Source: Budorcas taxicolor
Taxonomy: Eukaryota > Chordata > Mammalia > Artiodactyla > Bovidae
NCBI RefSeq assembly: GCF_023091745.1
Contig: NC_068915.1
Location: 34,154,001 to 34,218,000, forward strand
Length of the DNA: 64,000 nt
Direction: 5' to 3'
Shown here: positions 23,167 to 35,013 of the stretch, piece by piece
How the letters are laid out: the number at the start of each line of letters is the position of its first letter
Numbering within the stretch: the first letter of the stretch is position 1
Made by a program: the position numbers and the translations under genes
Notes under the pieces: model-generated
What the model was told of the DNA's origin: nothing
Database searches by the model: none
What the model saw: only the letters and a program-made list of their open reading frames with translations

Positions 23167-24690
23167 AGTCAGTCTGATCACAGCCTTGTCTAACTCAGTG
23201 AAACTAAGCCATGCCCTGTGGGGCCTCCCAAGACGGGCGGGTCATGGTGGAGAGGTCTGACAGAATGTAGTCCACTGGAGAAGGGAATGGCAAACCACTT
23301 CAGTATTCTTCCCTTGAGAACCCCATGAACAATATGAAAAGGCAAAATGACAGGATACTGAAAGAGGGACTCCCCAGGTCGGTAGGGGCCCAATATGCTA
23401 CTAGAGATCAGTGGACAAATAACTCCAGAAAGAATGAAGGGAGGGACCAAAGTAAAAACAATACCCAGTTGTGGATGTGACTGGTGATAGAAGCAAGGTC
23501 TGATGCTGTAAAGAGCAATATTGCATAGGAACCTGGAATGTTAGGTCCATGAATCAAGGCAAAGGAAGTGCAAATAGTAGATGGTAAGAGTGAACATCGA
23601 CATTCTAGGAATCAGCGAACTAAAATGGACTGGAATGGGTGAATTTAACTCAGATGACCATTTTATCTACTACTGTGGGCAGGAATCCCTTAGAAGAAAT
23701 GGAGTAGCCATCATGGTCAACAAAAGTTCAGGAAGCAACAGTTAGAACTGGACATGGAACAACATACTGGTTCCAAACAGGAAAAGGAGTACGTCAAGGC
23801 TATATATTGTCACCCTGCTTATTTAACTTATATGCAGAGTACATCATGAGAAATGCTGGGCTGGAAGAAGCACAAGCTGGAATCAAGATTGCTGGGAGAA
23901 ATATCAATAACCTCAGATATGCAGATGACACCACCCTTAAGGCAGAAAGTGAAGAGGAACTAAAAAGCCTCTTGATGAAAGTGAAAGAGGAGAGTGAAAA
24001 AGTTGGCTTAAGGCTCAACATTCAGAAAACTAAGTTCATGGGATCTGGTCCCATCACTTCATGGGAAATAGATGGGGAAACAGTGTCAGACTTTATTTTT
24101 TGGGGCTCCAAAATCACTGCAGATGGTGATTGCAGCCATGAAATTAAAAGACACTTACTCCTTGGAAGGAAAGTTATGACCAACCTAGACAGTATGTTGA
24201 AAAGCAGAAACATTACTTTGCCAACAAAGGTCCATCTAGTCATGGCTATGGTTTTTCCAGTGGTCATGTATGCATGTGAGAGTTGGACTATGAAGAAAGC
24301 TGAGCACCAAAGAATTGATGCTTTTGAACTGTGGTGTTGAAGATTCTTGAGAGTCCCTTGGACTGCAAGGAGGTCCAACCAGTCCGTTCTAAAGGAGATC
24401 AGTCCTGGGTGTTCATTGGAAGGAATGATGCTAAAGCTGAAACTCCAGTACTTTGGCCACCTCATGTGAAGAGTTGACTCACTGGAAAAGACTGATGCTG
24501 GGAGGGATTGAGGGCAGGAGGAGAAGGGGACGGCAAAGGATGAGATGCCTGGATGGCATCACCGACTCAATGGACATGAGTTTGGGTGAACTCTGGGAGT
24601 TGGTGATGGACAGGGAGGCATGGCGTGCTGCAATTCATGGGGTTGCAAAGAGTCAGACATGACTGAGCGACTGAACTGAACTGAACTGAG
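23167..24690 (+). mobile_element. BovB LINE with large internal deletion
   Basis: Starts in the BovB 5' region ('cagtctgatcacagccttgtc', 'gcatgccctgtggggcc' type text), proceeds to the beginning of the endonuclease ('..atggagtagccatcatggtcaac', to about 23728), then jumps directly to the RT region ('caggaagcaacagttagaac', from 23729). It continues to the (TGAAC)n 3' end. Most of the endonuclease and the first half of the RT region are missing; part of the endonuclease is found inverted just upstream at 22838-23166. Both the extreme 5' region and the 3' end are retained, which is rare among the copies here. Confidence 0.92.
23807..24340 (+). pseudogene. BovB reverse transcriptase remnant with YADD
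   Basis: A 177-codon frame covering the second half of the RT palm and the following region. 'SPCLFNLYAEYIM' (motif B side) is at residues 2-14, and the catalytic 'YADD' (motif C) at residues 38-41 (codons 23918-23929). Then come the conserved 'SEKVGLRLNIQKTK' and 'GDCSHEIKRHLLLGRKVMTNLDS' stretches. Motif A, the first catalytic Asp, is lost in the internal deletion, so no polymerase activity is possible. The frame stops at TGA (24338), where a base loss changes the conserved 'LWCWRR' into 'LWC-stop'. Confidence 0.88.
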
Positions 24691-25384
24691 TGTATTTTCA
24701 GTCAAGAAAAAGCTTATACTTTTTCCTCCTGTTTGAAAATATTATTACAAGAAAGGAATAAAATGGTAACAGTACAGAGGGCATTTCAAACTTGCTTTGA
24801 AGGAGATAGCTGCTCCAAAAAGGAAACATAAAATTTGGGGAAAAAAAAAAAGCTAACAGTCATGTGTACTATGAAACCAACTGAAGTTCAGAGAGAAACA
24901 TAAAGACTCAGAAGACCGATTAAATTTTTGCTGGCATCTGGTCCAGCCTCTGTTGCTTTATCTTTCATTCCAACTTTTCACAATAGTTTTTTAGGCTTCC
25001 TTCCAAAGAATGTGCTGCTCTACTAGTTTAAACAAAGCAGAGCTAATTAGATTGGCAAAGTGACTTTGTTAAGTGTATGTCTTTGTACTTTGTAATTTCG
25101 ATTTTTATAAACACAAATTTTACACTATTAATCAATGGGTTTGTGACAGTGCCAGGCATTATTTCAGTGCAAAAACTATTTTAAGTGAAGTTAATTTATA
25201 CACAGAAAGAGTAATAGGTTGCTAAATGGTTTAGTACATGTATTTTTTCATTACATATATATATACACACACACATGCGCATATAAGCACAACAAGCACA
25301 TACATGTCTGTGATATATATAAACACCCTGATTGACTGTGAAAACAAGCCCCTGAAGTATGTAAGGCAGAGATTAAAAGTTTAA
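24691..25384. other. Unrecognised AT-rich DNA
   Basis: About 690 bp with an A tract at 24840-24851 and a TA/CA microsatellite at 25255-25276. No gene or repeat family recognised. Confidence 0.55.
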
Positions 25385-25505
25385 TTTTACAATGGAGGAC
25401 ACATACTTAAGGCCAGAGAGGCGACTATTGCGAACAGTCAAAGAGTAAATGAGTAGTAGACTAGGCCAATGCTCCAGGCTTCTGATAACCGATTCTATGT
25501 TCCAC
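25385..25505 (+). repeat. MIR SINE relic
   Basis: 'ttttacaatggagga', 'aaggccagagaggcgac', 'gtcaaagagtaaatgagtag' and 'gctccaggcttctgata' follow the 3' half of MIR in order ('ttacagatgagga..', 'ggtcacacagctagtaagtgg', 'cccaggtctcctgac'). Diverged. Confidence 0.55.
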
Positions 25506-26891
25506 TCATTAAAAATCATCAAGCTACAATAGAAATATAGAACTGAAATATATTTCTTAAATTACAAATAAAGTAGTGCTTCTTTCTCCTGTTTCTCAAA
25601 CATTTCATAAAATTATAAAATTAATAATTATTATTCATGTACCCAGAATAGATATTTCTCATTGCAATGATTCAGTTCTGGTACTTGAGTTCTTTAAGTC
25701 ATTAGTATAGAGACGTGGTGGTTAAATCTGCTTTGCCCACAAGATGACACAATCTGTTTACTACTCTCTCATCAATTTATACTGCTGCCTGTGACCTGAG
25801 ATTGTGTTTATTTTGTTTAATCTGGCCATTTAGTAATTAAAAAATAATATAGATGAGAAAGAAGAAATACAACCAACAAAGTTACCATAAAGTCTCTGAA
25901 ACTAGAAAAACTGTTTTTTTTTCTTTTTCTGTTATTCTATACCTGAATGTAGCTTCAACTAAGTTCCAGAATCATATCGCTAGGACTGACTTCCTGATTT
26001 CATCATTCCTTCATTATGTGACACTGGGTATGTTATTTAACTCCTCTAAATTTTTTATTTTATCATCAGTTAAAATTTCACAGGGTATGCCATATAATGG
26101 ACTCAACTCAATGTCCTGAATGTACCCAGTTACTTTTATTATTTCTAGATCCACTAACTTTATCTGCCTCTAAATATCATTATCACTTTTAGAACTCATA
26201 GTGTTTTCTTCCTGGTTGAACCCTAGAAACTGTTAAATGTCTTACAATGAGCAAATATATGTTCATTTATTATTGTGTTCACCTTCTCTCAATTAAAAAA
26301 TGTTTATTAAATGAATCAACATTAATGACAGTCACTCCTAGTTACTACAGTATTAAGCTATTAAGATGTCCATGTCTTTACTCTTGTGTGCCTCTAAGGT
26401 CAATTTTTAGTTTTTTAAAAGTATCCTTTAAGCATGTTAAGTCTTAAATATCCCAGACTTTGGCTCCTATTAAGAGTTTTATCACAAACAATTTTTGTTT
26501 AAGCTCTTATTATGTCAGTAATGGATCACTAAGCGTGGGATAAACTCATGCAGAGTTACAAGGAATCATGTTATTTGATTTTCTATGACCATACATAGTG
26601 CAATGTGTACTTAAAACTCATGTTAGAGATTTTTGGAACCCATAATTACTGTAAAGAATTGCTATACTACCATATAAGCTCATTTCACCAATCATTCTAT
26701 TTTGGACTGCCAGTAAATTTTTAAAATGCAGGATTTCATCATGAGTAGGATTTCTGGAAGTTGTCTGCCCATCACAAAAGTGAAGGAGAGTGTATAATGA
26801 TGCTCTTCAGAAGGATACTAGATTATTAAGTCATTACGTACAATTGTACATGAGACACTCATTACAGTCCCTCTCTTTTACGGATTCTCCT
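25506..26891. other. Unrecognised AT-rich DNA
   Basis: About 1.4 kb. A MIR-like echo ('ttatgtgacactgggtatgttatttaactcct') is at 26014-26045, too weak to call. The open frames 25853-26119 (88 codons) and 26247-26447 (66 codons) have no recognisable product. Confidence 0.55.
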
Positions 26892-26903
26892 ATCCCTGAG
26901 AAT

Positions 26904-27176
26904 TGGAGAGGGCAATGGCACCCCACTCCAGTACTCTTGCCTGGAAAATCCCATGGACGGAGGAGCCTGGTGGGCTGCAGTCCATGGGGTCGCTAGGAGT
27001 CGCTAGGAGTGAATTCACTTTCACTTTTCACTTTCATGCATTGGAGAAGGAAATGGCAACCACTCCAGTGTTCTTGCCTGGAGAATCCCAGGGACAGAGG
27101 AGCCTGGTGGGCTGCTGTCTCCGGGGCTGCACAGAGTCGGACACGACTGAAGCGATTTAGCAGCAGCAGCAGCAGC
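26904..27176 (+). mobile_element. Bov-A2 SINE with perfect 12-bp TSD
   Basis: Complete Bov-A2 dimer with a (CAG)n tail (27160-27176), bounded by ATCCCTGAGAAT at 26892-26903 and 27177-27188. One oddity: the end of the first monomer has the 10-bp unit CGCTAGGAGT twice in tandem (26991-27000 and 27001-27010), replacing the usual 'agtcggacacgactgagcgac' text. Confidence 0.97.
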
Positions 27177-27188
27177 ATCCCTGAGAAT

Positions 27189-27613
27189 AGTGACTCTCTA
27201 CCATCAAATAACAGAAATTATATTTTAATTGCAATTATATTTAAGTCCCCTTTTGTAACACTTTATAGACAAAAACACAGTATTTGATATTTGAATATTA
27301 TATATGTTTTCCTGAATTAGAAAGATTTTTATGCAAGTATAGAAAATTGAGGAACAAAATGTAAAGATGACAAATATAGTTTTAAATGTCTAAAGAAAAG
27401 AAATGGGGGGAGAAATATTATTTTTTATTTGTTAAGAGTTATATATGTTATATGATGTGTATTTGATACACATAACATGGTTTAATCACTGCCATCTATG
27501 TTTTTTAATAGGTCATTCTTGCCTTTATCTCAATTAATTAAAAGGAAATTAATATTGACATAAATATAATAAATCACTTTTAATAGCTATAGAGTAAATA
27601 ATTGTAATTAAAT
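27189..27613. other. Unrecognised AT-rich DNA
   Basis: About 425 bp, very AT-rich, nothing recognised. Confidence 0.5.
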
Positions 27614-27730
27614 GTTAGTTGCTTAGTTGTGTCTGACTCTTTGCGACCCCATGGACTGTAGCCAGCCAGGCTCCTCTGTCCATGGGATTCACCAGGCAAG
27701 AATAGCAGAGTGGGTTGCCATTCCCTCTCC
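27614..27730 (-). mobile_element. BovA monomer fragment
   Basis: About 117 bp of BovA on the minus strand without a tRNA head or a second monomer. It is a truncated Bov-tA or Bov-A2. No TSD was found. Confidence 0.85.
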
Positions 27731-28535
27731 AGAAGTGTTTGTTATCATACAATTAACTAATACAAGTGATTTTTCAGTCAGGGCTTAATGAATAACTTCT
27801 TTATAATAAATTTTTTGAGATAGGAGCTTACAAAGTAATAAATTTATGCAAAAAGGTAAAAAATGAGGGCTTAGTGTTTATTTTAGTGGAAATTAACACA
27901 TACATGTTATTGCTGAAAGTTTGATATAGATGAAAAGAAAAAGCACTTTAAAATTCCTATGGATTTGAGCTTATTTTCTGGGTAATATTAATGTATGGCT
28001 TAAATAAATTTAGGCTACCTACACAATAGCTGCCTAAACACCTCTTTCTTTGGACACCAACATACATCTAAAATGTCTTCTATGGGATTAAAATTAACAG
28101 TGATTTCCTACCCAAAGCTGAAGTCTCACCTATAGTCTCAGCAGTGAAACAGAGTCAAGTTCACAGGGGGAATCTGAAGTCTAAATGCTAGTAATAATTA
28201 TGGAGGGGCAGGAGTGGGGATCACAGGAAGAAAAGAGAGCCAAGAATTAGGAGCAGAGATAGGTTCTGATTGGTGGTCAGAAATGAGTGGAAAAAGGAAC
28301 TGGCTATTTGATACAAATTGTGCTTGTAACTTTTATGTGTGTGTGCAAACAAACTGAGTCAATATGTGGCTTGGTTATTCTAGGCATTATATTCTAGTGC
28401 TTCCCATTTCACTTTTTAAATTTTTTACATGTATTGTTAAACAAATAGGTATTGAAAACAGTCTCTTGTCCTACCACAGAAATGTTTAAACCCAGACTAA
28501 GACACAAGTATCTCTTGTGGTCGACTGTTGCGCCA
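27731..28535. other. Unrecognised DNA
   Basis: About 800 bp, nothing recognised in either strand. Confidence 0.5.
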
Positions 28536-28731
28536 TGCTCAGCCGTGTCTGACTCTCTTCAACTCCATGGACAGTAGCAGGCTAGGTTCCTCTGTCCATG
28601 GGATTTCCTAGGCAAGAACACTGAAGGGGGTTGCCATTTCCTTCTCCACAGGATCTTCTTGACCCACAGATGGAACTTGTGTCTCCTGCATTGTAGACAG
28701 ATTATTTACTGGTGACCCATCAGTGAAGCCC
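28536..28731 (-). mobile_element. Bov-tA SINE
   Basis: Minus-strand copy with head near 28731, BovA body and tail near 28536. It is more diverged than most copies here, which suggests an older insertion. Confidence 0.88.
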
Positions 28732-29457
28732 TTTGAGGGTGTTTACAGGACAGGTTCTTTCTTTCTCAAGCTGCATGTCCCTTTGCCTGTATAAAAATTA
28801 GCTGACAATGTTTCCCACTAATTCATCAGTTATAAGTCTTCCACCCCACTTTTATCTTCTAGAAACATACTAAAAGCTCTCATCTGCAGAGGACATGTAG
28901 TTATTTTATTGTGATCTTGGAATTATATTTACAAAAAAAAATTTCACTGACATTTCAAGGGGTCTTATGAAGGCAAGCATATTTTTATACCTTGTATGAA
29001 TAGAGAAAACTTCCAGAATTCCAGGTGTGCTGTAGGAACAACTGATTGAATAAGAGTAACATTTAACAGTGTGGAAAACTGGAAGAGGAGGAGATTTTAA
29101 ACAGAAGATTATATACTTAATATTAGTAAAAAAAAAATGAGGTTATCTTTCTATCCTCGTTAATGTACACACCAATCATGTATTATAAACCAAATAAGGA
29201 GAGATTTAATTAATTTTACCTTTACAAATAAGCTCTCTTGCAAAATGTAGACTAAAAACATGAAGATTAAGGCAATGTCTTTTTCTTTCTTCCAGTTTAG
29301 ATTTTATAACTAAATGAAAAAGGGCAATTAACAAGTGAAAAGGAAAATCAGTGATAGTTTCAGAATCATATTTTCTAACAAACAAAGAACTATGGAATGG
29401 ACCTTAGTTGTGACAATTTCAATCAATCAAACAATGCTTGCTCACCCTTTGGGGGCT
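28732..29457. other. Unrecognised DNA
   Basis: About 725 bp with no recognised repeat, gene or RNA. Confidence 0.5.
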
Positions 29458-29467
29458 GACAAGAATC

Positions 29468-29746
29468 CATGCTGCTGCTGCTGCTAAGTCGCTTTAGTCG
29501 TGTCCAACTCTGTGTGACCCCATGGACAGCAGCCCACCAGGCTCCCCTGTCACTGGGATTCTCCAGGCAAGAACACTGGAGTGGGTTGCCATTTCCTTCT
29601 CCAATGCATGAAAGTGAAAAGTGAAAGTGAAGTCGCTCAGTCATGTCCAACTGTTCGCGATCCCATGGACTGCAGCCTACCAGACTCCTCTGTCCACGGG
29701 ATTTTCCAGGCAAGAGTATTGGAGTGGGGTGCCATTGCCTTCTCCG
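29468..29746 (-). mobile_element. Bov-A2 SINE with 10-bp TSD
   Basis: Complete Bov-A2 on the minus strand. The tail appears on the plus strand as (TGC)n at 29470-29485 and the 5' end at 29746. The direct repeat GACAAGAATC at 29458-29467 and 29747-29756 fixes both ends. The 64- to 111-codon frames over it in both strands are incidental to the SINE. Confidence 0.96.
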
Positions 29747-29756
29747 GACAAGAATC

Positions 29757-30236
29757 AATACTGCTTCTCAAATAACCTGAGTTGTATGAGAGTGATTTTT
29801 GAGAACCAAGGTTTGGGAATATTATAAACCACATGTATCGAAACAGGTTGCTTGGTCCTTAGTTAAAAAAAAAAACAAACACATGCAATTTACTTATAAA
29901 AGCCAAGCATTTTTTCCTTGCAGACTCTGTTCTGCTTCATTTGTGAATGATCTTATTTTGTTCTCTTTTTTCCTTTTTAACTTTAAAACATGGAAGCCTG
30001 GAACACCTGGCATCTGTCATGTCACTCTCAAGTATTACAAGTGATGGCATTGCCCATATTTAGAGATCTGTCTCACAAAGTGATGAGGATTCTTTGCTTT
30101 TAATTATCTCCAAGTGAAGCATGTCTGCTTCAGAGTTTGCACTAAGTATCAGAAATGAAACACATATTTTTTCAGAGTTTCTTTCTCCAATAAAACCTAC
30201 AAAGTAATGCAAGCTTTTTTGTTTTTAAGTAATATA
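29757..30236. other. Unrecognised DNA
   Basis: About 480 bp with nothing recognised. The 81-codon frame 29799-30044 is unsupported. Confidence 0.5.
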
Positions 30237-32198
30237 GACATTGAACACGTGACAGGGATCAAGATCATCCTGAAGAAAAAGAAATGCAAAAAAGCAAAAT
30301 GGCTGTCTGAGGAGGCCTTACAAATAGCTGAGAAAAGAAGAGAAGCGAAAAGCAAAGGAGAAAAGGAAAGATATACCCATTTGCATGCAGAGTTCCAAAG
30401 AATAGCAAGGAGAGATAAGAAAGCCTTCCTCAGTGATCAGTGCAAAGAAATAGAGGAAAACAATAGAGTGGGAAAGACTAGAGATCTCTTCAAGAAAATT
30501 AGAGATATCAAGGGAACATTTCATGCAAAGATGGGCACAATAAAGGACAGAAATGGTACCGATCTAACAGAAGCAGAAGACATTAAGAAGAGGTAGCAAG
30601 AACATACAGAAGAACTGTAAAAAAAAAAAAAAAAAAAGATATTCATGACCCAAATACTCACAATGGTGTGATCACTCACCTAGAGCCAGACATCCTGGAA
30701 TGTGAAGTCAAGTGGGCCTTACGAAGCATCAGTATGAACAAAGCTAGTGGAGGTGATGGAATTCCAGCTGAGCTATCTCAAATCCTAAAAGATGATGCTG
30801 TTAAAATGCTGCACTCAATATGTCAGCAAATTTGGAAAACTCAGCAGTGGCCACAGGACTGGAAAAGGTCAATTTTCATTCCAATCCCAAAGAAAGGCAA
30901 TGCTAAAGAATGCTCAAACTACTGCACAATTGCACTCATCTCACACGCTAGTAAAGTAATTCTCATAATTCTTCTAGGCAGGCATCAACAGTACATGAAC
31001 TGTGAGCTTTTGGATGTTCAAGCTGGTTTTAGAAAAGGCAGAGGAACCAGAGATCAAATTGCCAACATCCGCTGGGTCATCGAAAAAGCAAGAGAGTTCC
31101 AGAAAATCATCAATTTCTGCTTTATTCACTATGCCAAAATCTTTGACTTTGTGGATCAACACAAATTGTGGAAAATTCTGAAAGAGATGGGAATACCAGA
31201 CCACCTGACCTGTCTCTTGAGAAATCTGCATGCAGGTCAGGAAGCAATAGTTAGAACTGGACATAGAATAACAGACTGGTACCAAATAGGAAAAGGAGTA
31301 CGTCAAGGCTGTATATTGTCACCCTGCTTATTTAACTTATATGCAGAATACATCATGTGAAATGCTTGGCTGGATGAAGCACAAGTTGGAATCAAGATTG
31401 TTGAGAGAAATATCAATAACCTCAGATAGGCAGATGACACCATCCTTATGGCAGAAAATAAAGAAGAACTAAAGAGCCTCTTGATGAAAGTGAAAGAGGA
31501 GAGTGAAAAAGTTGGCTTAAGGCTCAACATTCAGAAAACTAAGATCATGGCCTCTGGTCCCATCACTTCATGGCAAATAGATGGGGAATTAGTGGCAGTC
31601 TTTATTTTTTGGGGCTCCAAAATCACTGCAGATGGTGATTGCAGCCATGAAATTAAAAGACGCTTACTCCTTGGAAGGAAAGTTATGACCAACCTAGACA
31701 GCTTATTAAAAAGCAGAGATATTACTTTGCCAACGAAGGTCTGTCCAGTCAAGGCTATAGTTTTTCCAGTGGTCATGTATGGATGTGAGAGTGGACTATA
31801 ACGAAAGCTGAGCATGGAAGAACTGATGCTTTTGAGCTGTGGTGTTGGAGAAGACTCTTGAGAGGCCCTTGGACTGCAAGGAGATCCAACCAGTCCATGC
31901 TGGGGGAGATCAGTCCTGAGTGTTAATTGGCAGGACTGATGTTGAAGCTGATAGTCTAATGCTTTGGCCACCTGATGCGAAGAACTAACTCATTTGAAAA
32001 CACCCTGATGCTGGTAACGACTGAAGGCGGGAGGAGAAGGGGACGATAGAGAATGAGATGGTTGGATGGGATCAGTGACTCAATGGACATGAGTTTGAGT
32101 AAACCCCAGGAATTCACGATGGACAAGGAGGCCTGGCATGCTACAGTCCATGGCATCAAAAAGAGTCAGACACAACTGAGTGACTGAACTGGACTGAT
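30237..32198 (+). mobile_element. BovB LINE, 5'-truncated (~2.0 kb)
   Basis: The longest uninterrupted BovB fragment in the window. It starts in the linker between endonuclease and RT ('GIKIILKKKKCKKAKWLSEEALQIAEKRREAKSKGEKERY' in the frame at 30207-30596), runs through the whole RT and thumb region, and reaches the 3' end. An A tract near 30618-30638 is expanded compared with relatives. The coding region has several stops and frameshifts. No TSD was found. Confidence 0.96.
30668..31360 (+). pseudogene. BovB reverse transcriptase remnant, catalytic motif C lost
   Basis: A 230-codon frame covering most of the RT fingers and palm: 'NKASGGDGIPAEL' (about residues 24-36), 'FIPIPKKGNAKECSNYCTIALIS', 'QAGFRKGRGTRDQIANIRW', the motif A region 'FDFVDQHKLW' (relatives here have FDCVDHNKLW) and 'GVRQGCILSPCLFNLYAEYIM' (motif B). 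It ends at TGA (31358) where relatives read Arg. Sixty-seven bases on, the YADD motif itself is broken, its Tyr codon being TAG (31427-31429). The enzyme copies LINE RNA into DNA at the nicked target. This copy cannot. Confidence 0.92.
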
Positions 32199-32988
32199 AG
32201 AGAAATATAGGACAAGAATTTCTCATGTAGTTTACTATTTCTAAGGCTGCTAAGTTGTCACTGATCATAAACAATAATGTGTAGAATACAGAGGATGAAG
32301 CAACTCTTTAAATGAAATACAAATGATAGATTTGAAAACTTTCTAAGATAGATATAAGAGCTGCCTTAGATCTAGGGTATGGATTAATTATTAATATATC
32401 CTGGAAAAATAAAATTCCAGAAATTTTATTTACGGAATTTCATTGCTTTCTTGATCCCTCTCCCCTAGTCACTTGCTACTTTGGCATCAAAGGAAATTCC
32501 TCCAAATAAGGTATGTTTTTAGATCTCTCACCTATTCGAATGCCTTTGGCAGTTCCCCTAGCAGAAAGCGTAAAAGTAACTGTGAAAGCTCTCATGGATC
32601 AGGGTTTCTAATGCAAAATTTTGCTATGAATCCTCTGTACCTCCCAACACGTTATATGACTTTGCCCTGAATATATGTTTTGTCTTCTGTATGAAAGAAT
32701 TGTGCTTTTTCATTCTACTTGATTAACTTATCAGGATGCTGCCTCTAAACACCATGCTTAGGAAACTCAACCCAGCCTGTATCTCACTTCATTTCAAACT
32801 ATTTATTACCCTCCTGTTTCCTAGGATGGCTTTTCCTTCTTTGGATTCTAGACTATCTTGCTCCACAATATATACTCAGTTCAGAGTATGCTATACTGGT
32901 ATCTTTCTGGTGAGTCAAATCATCAGTTCTATTTGACTCTTCATTGGACATTATTGTTTGACTGTTGATGTATTAGCTATGCCTCAAA
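32199..32988. other. Unrecognised DNA
   Basis: About 790 bp with no recognised repeat. Two frames of 65 and 66 codons (32473-32670, 32736-32936) show no known protein and no splice or promoter context. Confidence 0.55.
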
Positions 32989-33263
32989 AGAAGGCAATGG
33001 CACCCTACACCAGTACTCTTGCCTGGAAAATCCCATGGACAGAGAAGGCTGGTGGGATGTAGTCCATGGGGTCACTAAGAGTTGGACACGACTGAGCGAC
33101 TTCACTTTCACTTTTCACTTTCATGCATTGGAGAAGGAAATGGCAACCCACTCCAGTGTTCTTGCCTGGAGAATCCCAGGGATGGTGGAGCCTGGTGGGC
33201 TGCTGTCTATGGGGTCGCACAGAGTCGGACATGACTGAAGTGACTTAGCAGCAGCAGCAGCAG
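32989..33263 (+). mobile_element. Bov-A2 SINE
   Basis: Complete Bov-A2 dimer with linker 'cactttcacttttcactttc' near 33105-33123 and a (CAG)n tail ending at 33263. Only a short AAAAG repeat flanks it (32986-32990 and 33265-33269), so the TSD call is weak. Confidence 0.94.
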
Positions 33264-34394
33264 GAAAAGTTAATAATTCTACAAACTTTTTTTTGACAAT
33301 ATCTCTTGATTAAATAACTAAAATAAATGACTAACTGAAATAATTAAAACCTGGTAAGTATTAATATTAGTGCTATTATTCTTTAAATATATTTTGTGCT
33401 CTTATTCTCAAACACAGTCCATGTTCACCATTGTCCTAGATATCTGCAGACCCATGACTGTGAAAAAGTAGTATTTAACTATTTAAGCTTTGATTTTTCT
33501 CATTGAACATTTGTATGACTCTCATTCTTTTTCCCAGAAAAAAAAGTTTTTAAGAAACAGCATCAAAAATATAATATGAACATTGAAGCCATAAAATACT
33601 AGATTAAAATAGGATTTTTTATTTTTAATTTTTGTTTAGTCTGGGAGTGAAGCAGGCTTTTGTGTGAATGACAACAAAGAACACAAACTTAACTATGTAA
33701 ATATTTTCAAAGTTTAAGCATGTATAGCTTTCATCATAGTAATTCTACTTTTAATAATTGTCCTTATAAATATAATTGTTCTAACATATATGTATATATA
33801 TAATCATTATGTATATAGCTTGCATATTATGTATATATGATACATATAATAATGAAAAACACATTTATAATTCTATGTTTAAGGATTTTCTTTACAGATA
33901 CAATTAATCAAGTGTATATATACACATTAATATATAAATACATATATATACACATAATGTATTGATATATATGCGTGCATATGTGCATATAACATATGCA
34001 GAAATGTACATCTTTGTATCATTAAAAAAAAGCAACTAAATGGAAATGTCCTAAATTCCAAAGAATAATGGAAAAGTAAAATATAATTTTACCATTTCTA
34101 CACAATGGGCTATTGTATAGGTATTAGAAAGAATGAGCTAGGCTTAATGTGCTCATATCCAAAACACATAATAACAAAAAAAAGAATTATGCTAGTAAAA
34201 TTTTTTATGTAGAACTGGATCTTATTTTTTGCTTAAACAATATGGAAAAGATTCTTGTATGAGACTAAATTATCATCTTTAAATCTGTCATTTTTAGGTG
34301 TTCCTAAAAATTAAAATTAGTCTGCTTACACTTCACTGATCAACCTAACATTTCAAGTTGTCTTTTGGCCAGCACTGGTTTTGGTCTCACTATC
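33264..34394. other. AT-rich DNA with TA low-complexity tracts
   Basis: About 1.1 kb. Interrupted (TA)-rich tracts fill 33783-33860 and 33910-34000. Nothing else recognised. Confidence 0.55.
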
Positions 34395-34403
34395 CTCTTC
34401 CTG

Positions 34404-34596
34404 GGGCTTCCCAGGTGGCTCAGTGGTAAAGAATCCACCTGCAATGCAGAAGACACAGGTTCAATCCATGGGTCAGGAAGATCCCCTGGAGAAGGCAATG
34501 GCAACCCACTCCAGTATTCTTGCCTGGGAAAATCCCACGGACAGAGAAGCCTGGTGGGCTGCAGTCCATGGGATCACAAAAGAGTCCAATATCTCT
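34404..34596 (+). mobile_element. Bov-tA SINE with 9-bp TSD
   Basis: tRNA-Glu-like head 'ggcttcccaggtggctcagtgg', B-box 'ggttcaatcca', BovA body ending in 'cacaaaagagtcca'. It is flanked by CTCTTCCTG at 34395-34403 and 34597-34605. Confidence 0.93.
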
Positions 34597-34728
34597 CTCT
34601 TCCTGACCATAAAAAGATACATACATACGACCCTTTATTCTGTTAATGAAACAGTACTCCCTTGCAATTTACATTTTCATTTCAGTGTTATTTTACAAGA
34701 GAGATAAAATGTAATCTATACAATAAAC

Positions 34729-35002
34729 TGGAGAAGGCAATGGCACCCCACTCCAGTACACTTGCCTGGAAAATTCCATGGGTGGAGGAGCCTGGTAAGG
34801 CTGCAGTCCATGGGGTTGCCAAGAGTCAGACATGACTGAGTGACTTCACTTTCACTTTTCACTTTCATGCATTGGAGAAGGAAATGGCAACCCACTCCGG
34901 TGTTCTTGCCTGGAGAATCCCAGGGACGGGGGAGCCTGGTGGGCTGCTGTCTATGGGGTCGCATAGAGTTGGACACAACTGAAGCAACTTAGCAGCAGCA
35001 GC
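34729..35002 (+). mobile_element. Bov-A2 SINE with 11-bp TSD
   Basis: Complete dimer with (CAG)n tail (34990-35002). Flanks ATACAATAAAC (34718-34728) and ATATAATAAAC (35003-35013) differ at one base. It lies only about 130 bp downstream of a Bov-tA in the same orientation. Confidence 0.95.
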
Positions 35003-35013
35003 ATATAATAAAC

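Noticed and set aside
26000..26100. MIR-like segment
   Set aside because: A single block of similarity, below what I would call. The remainder does not follow the consensus.
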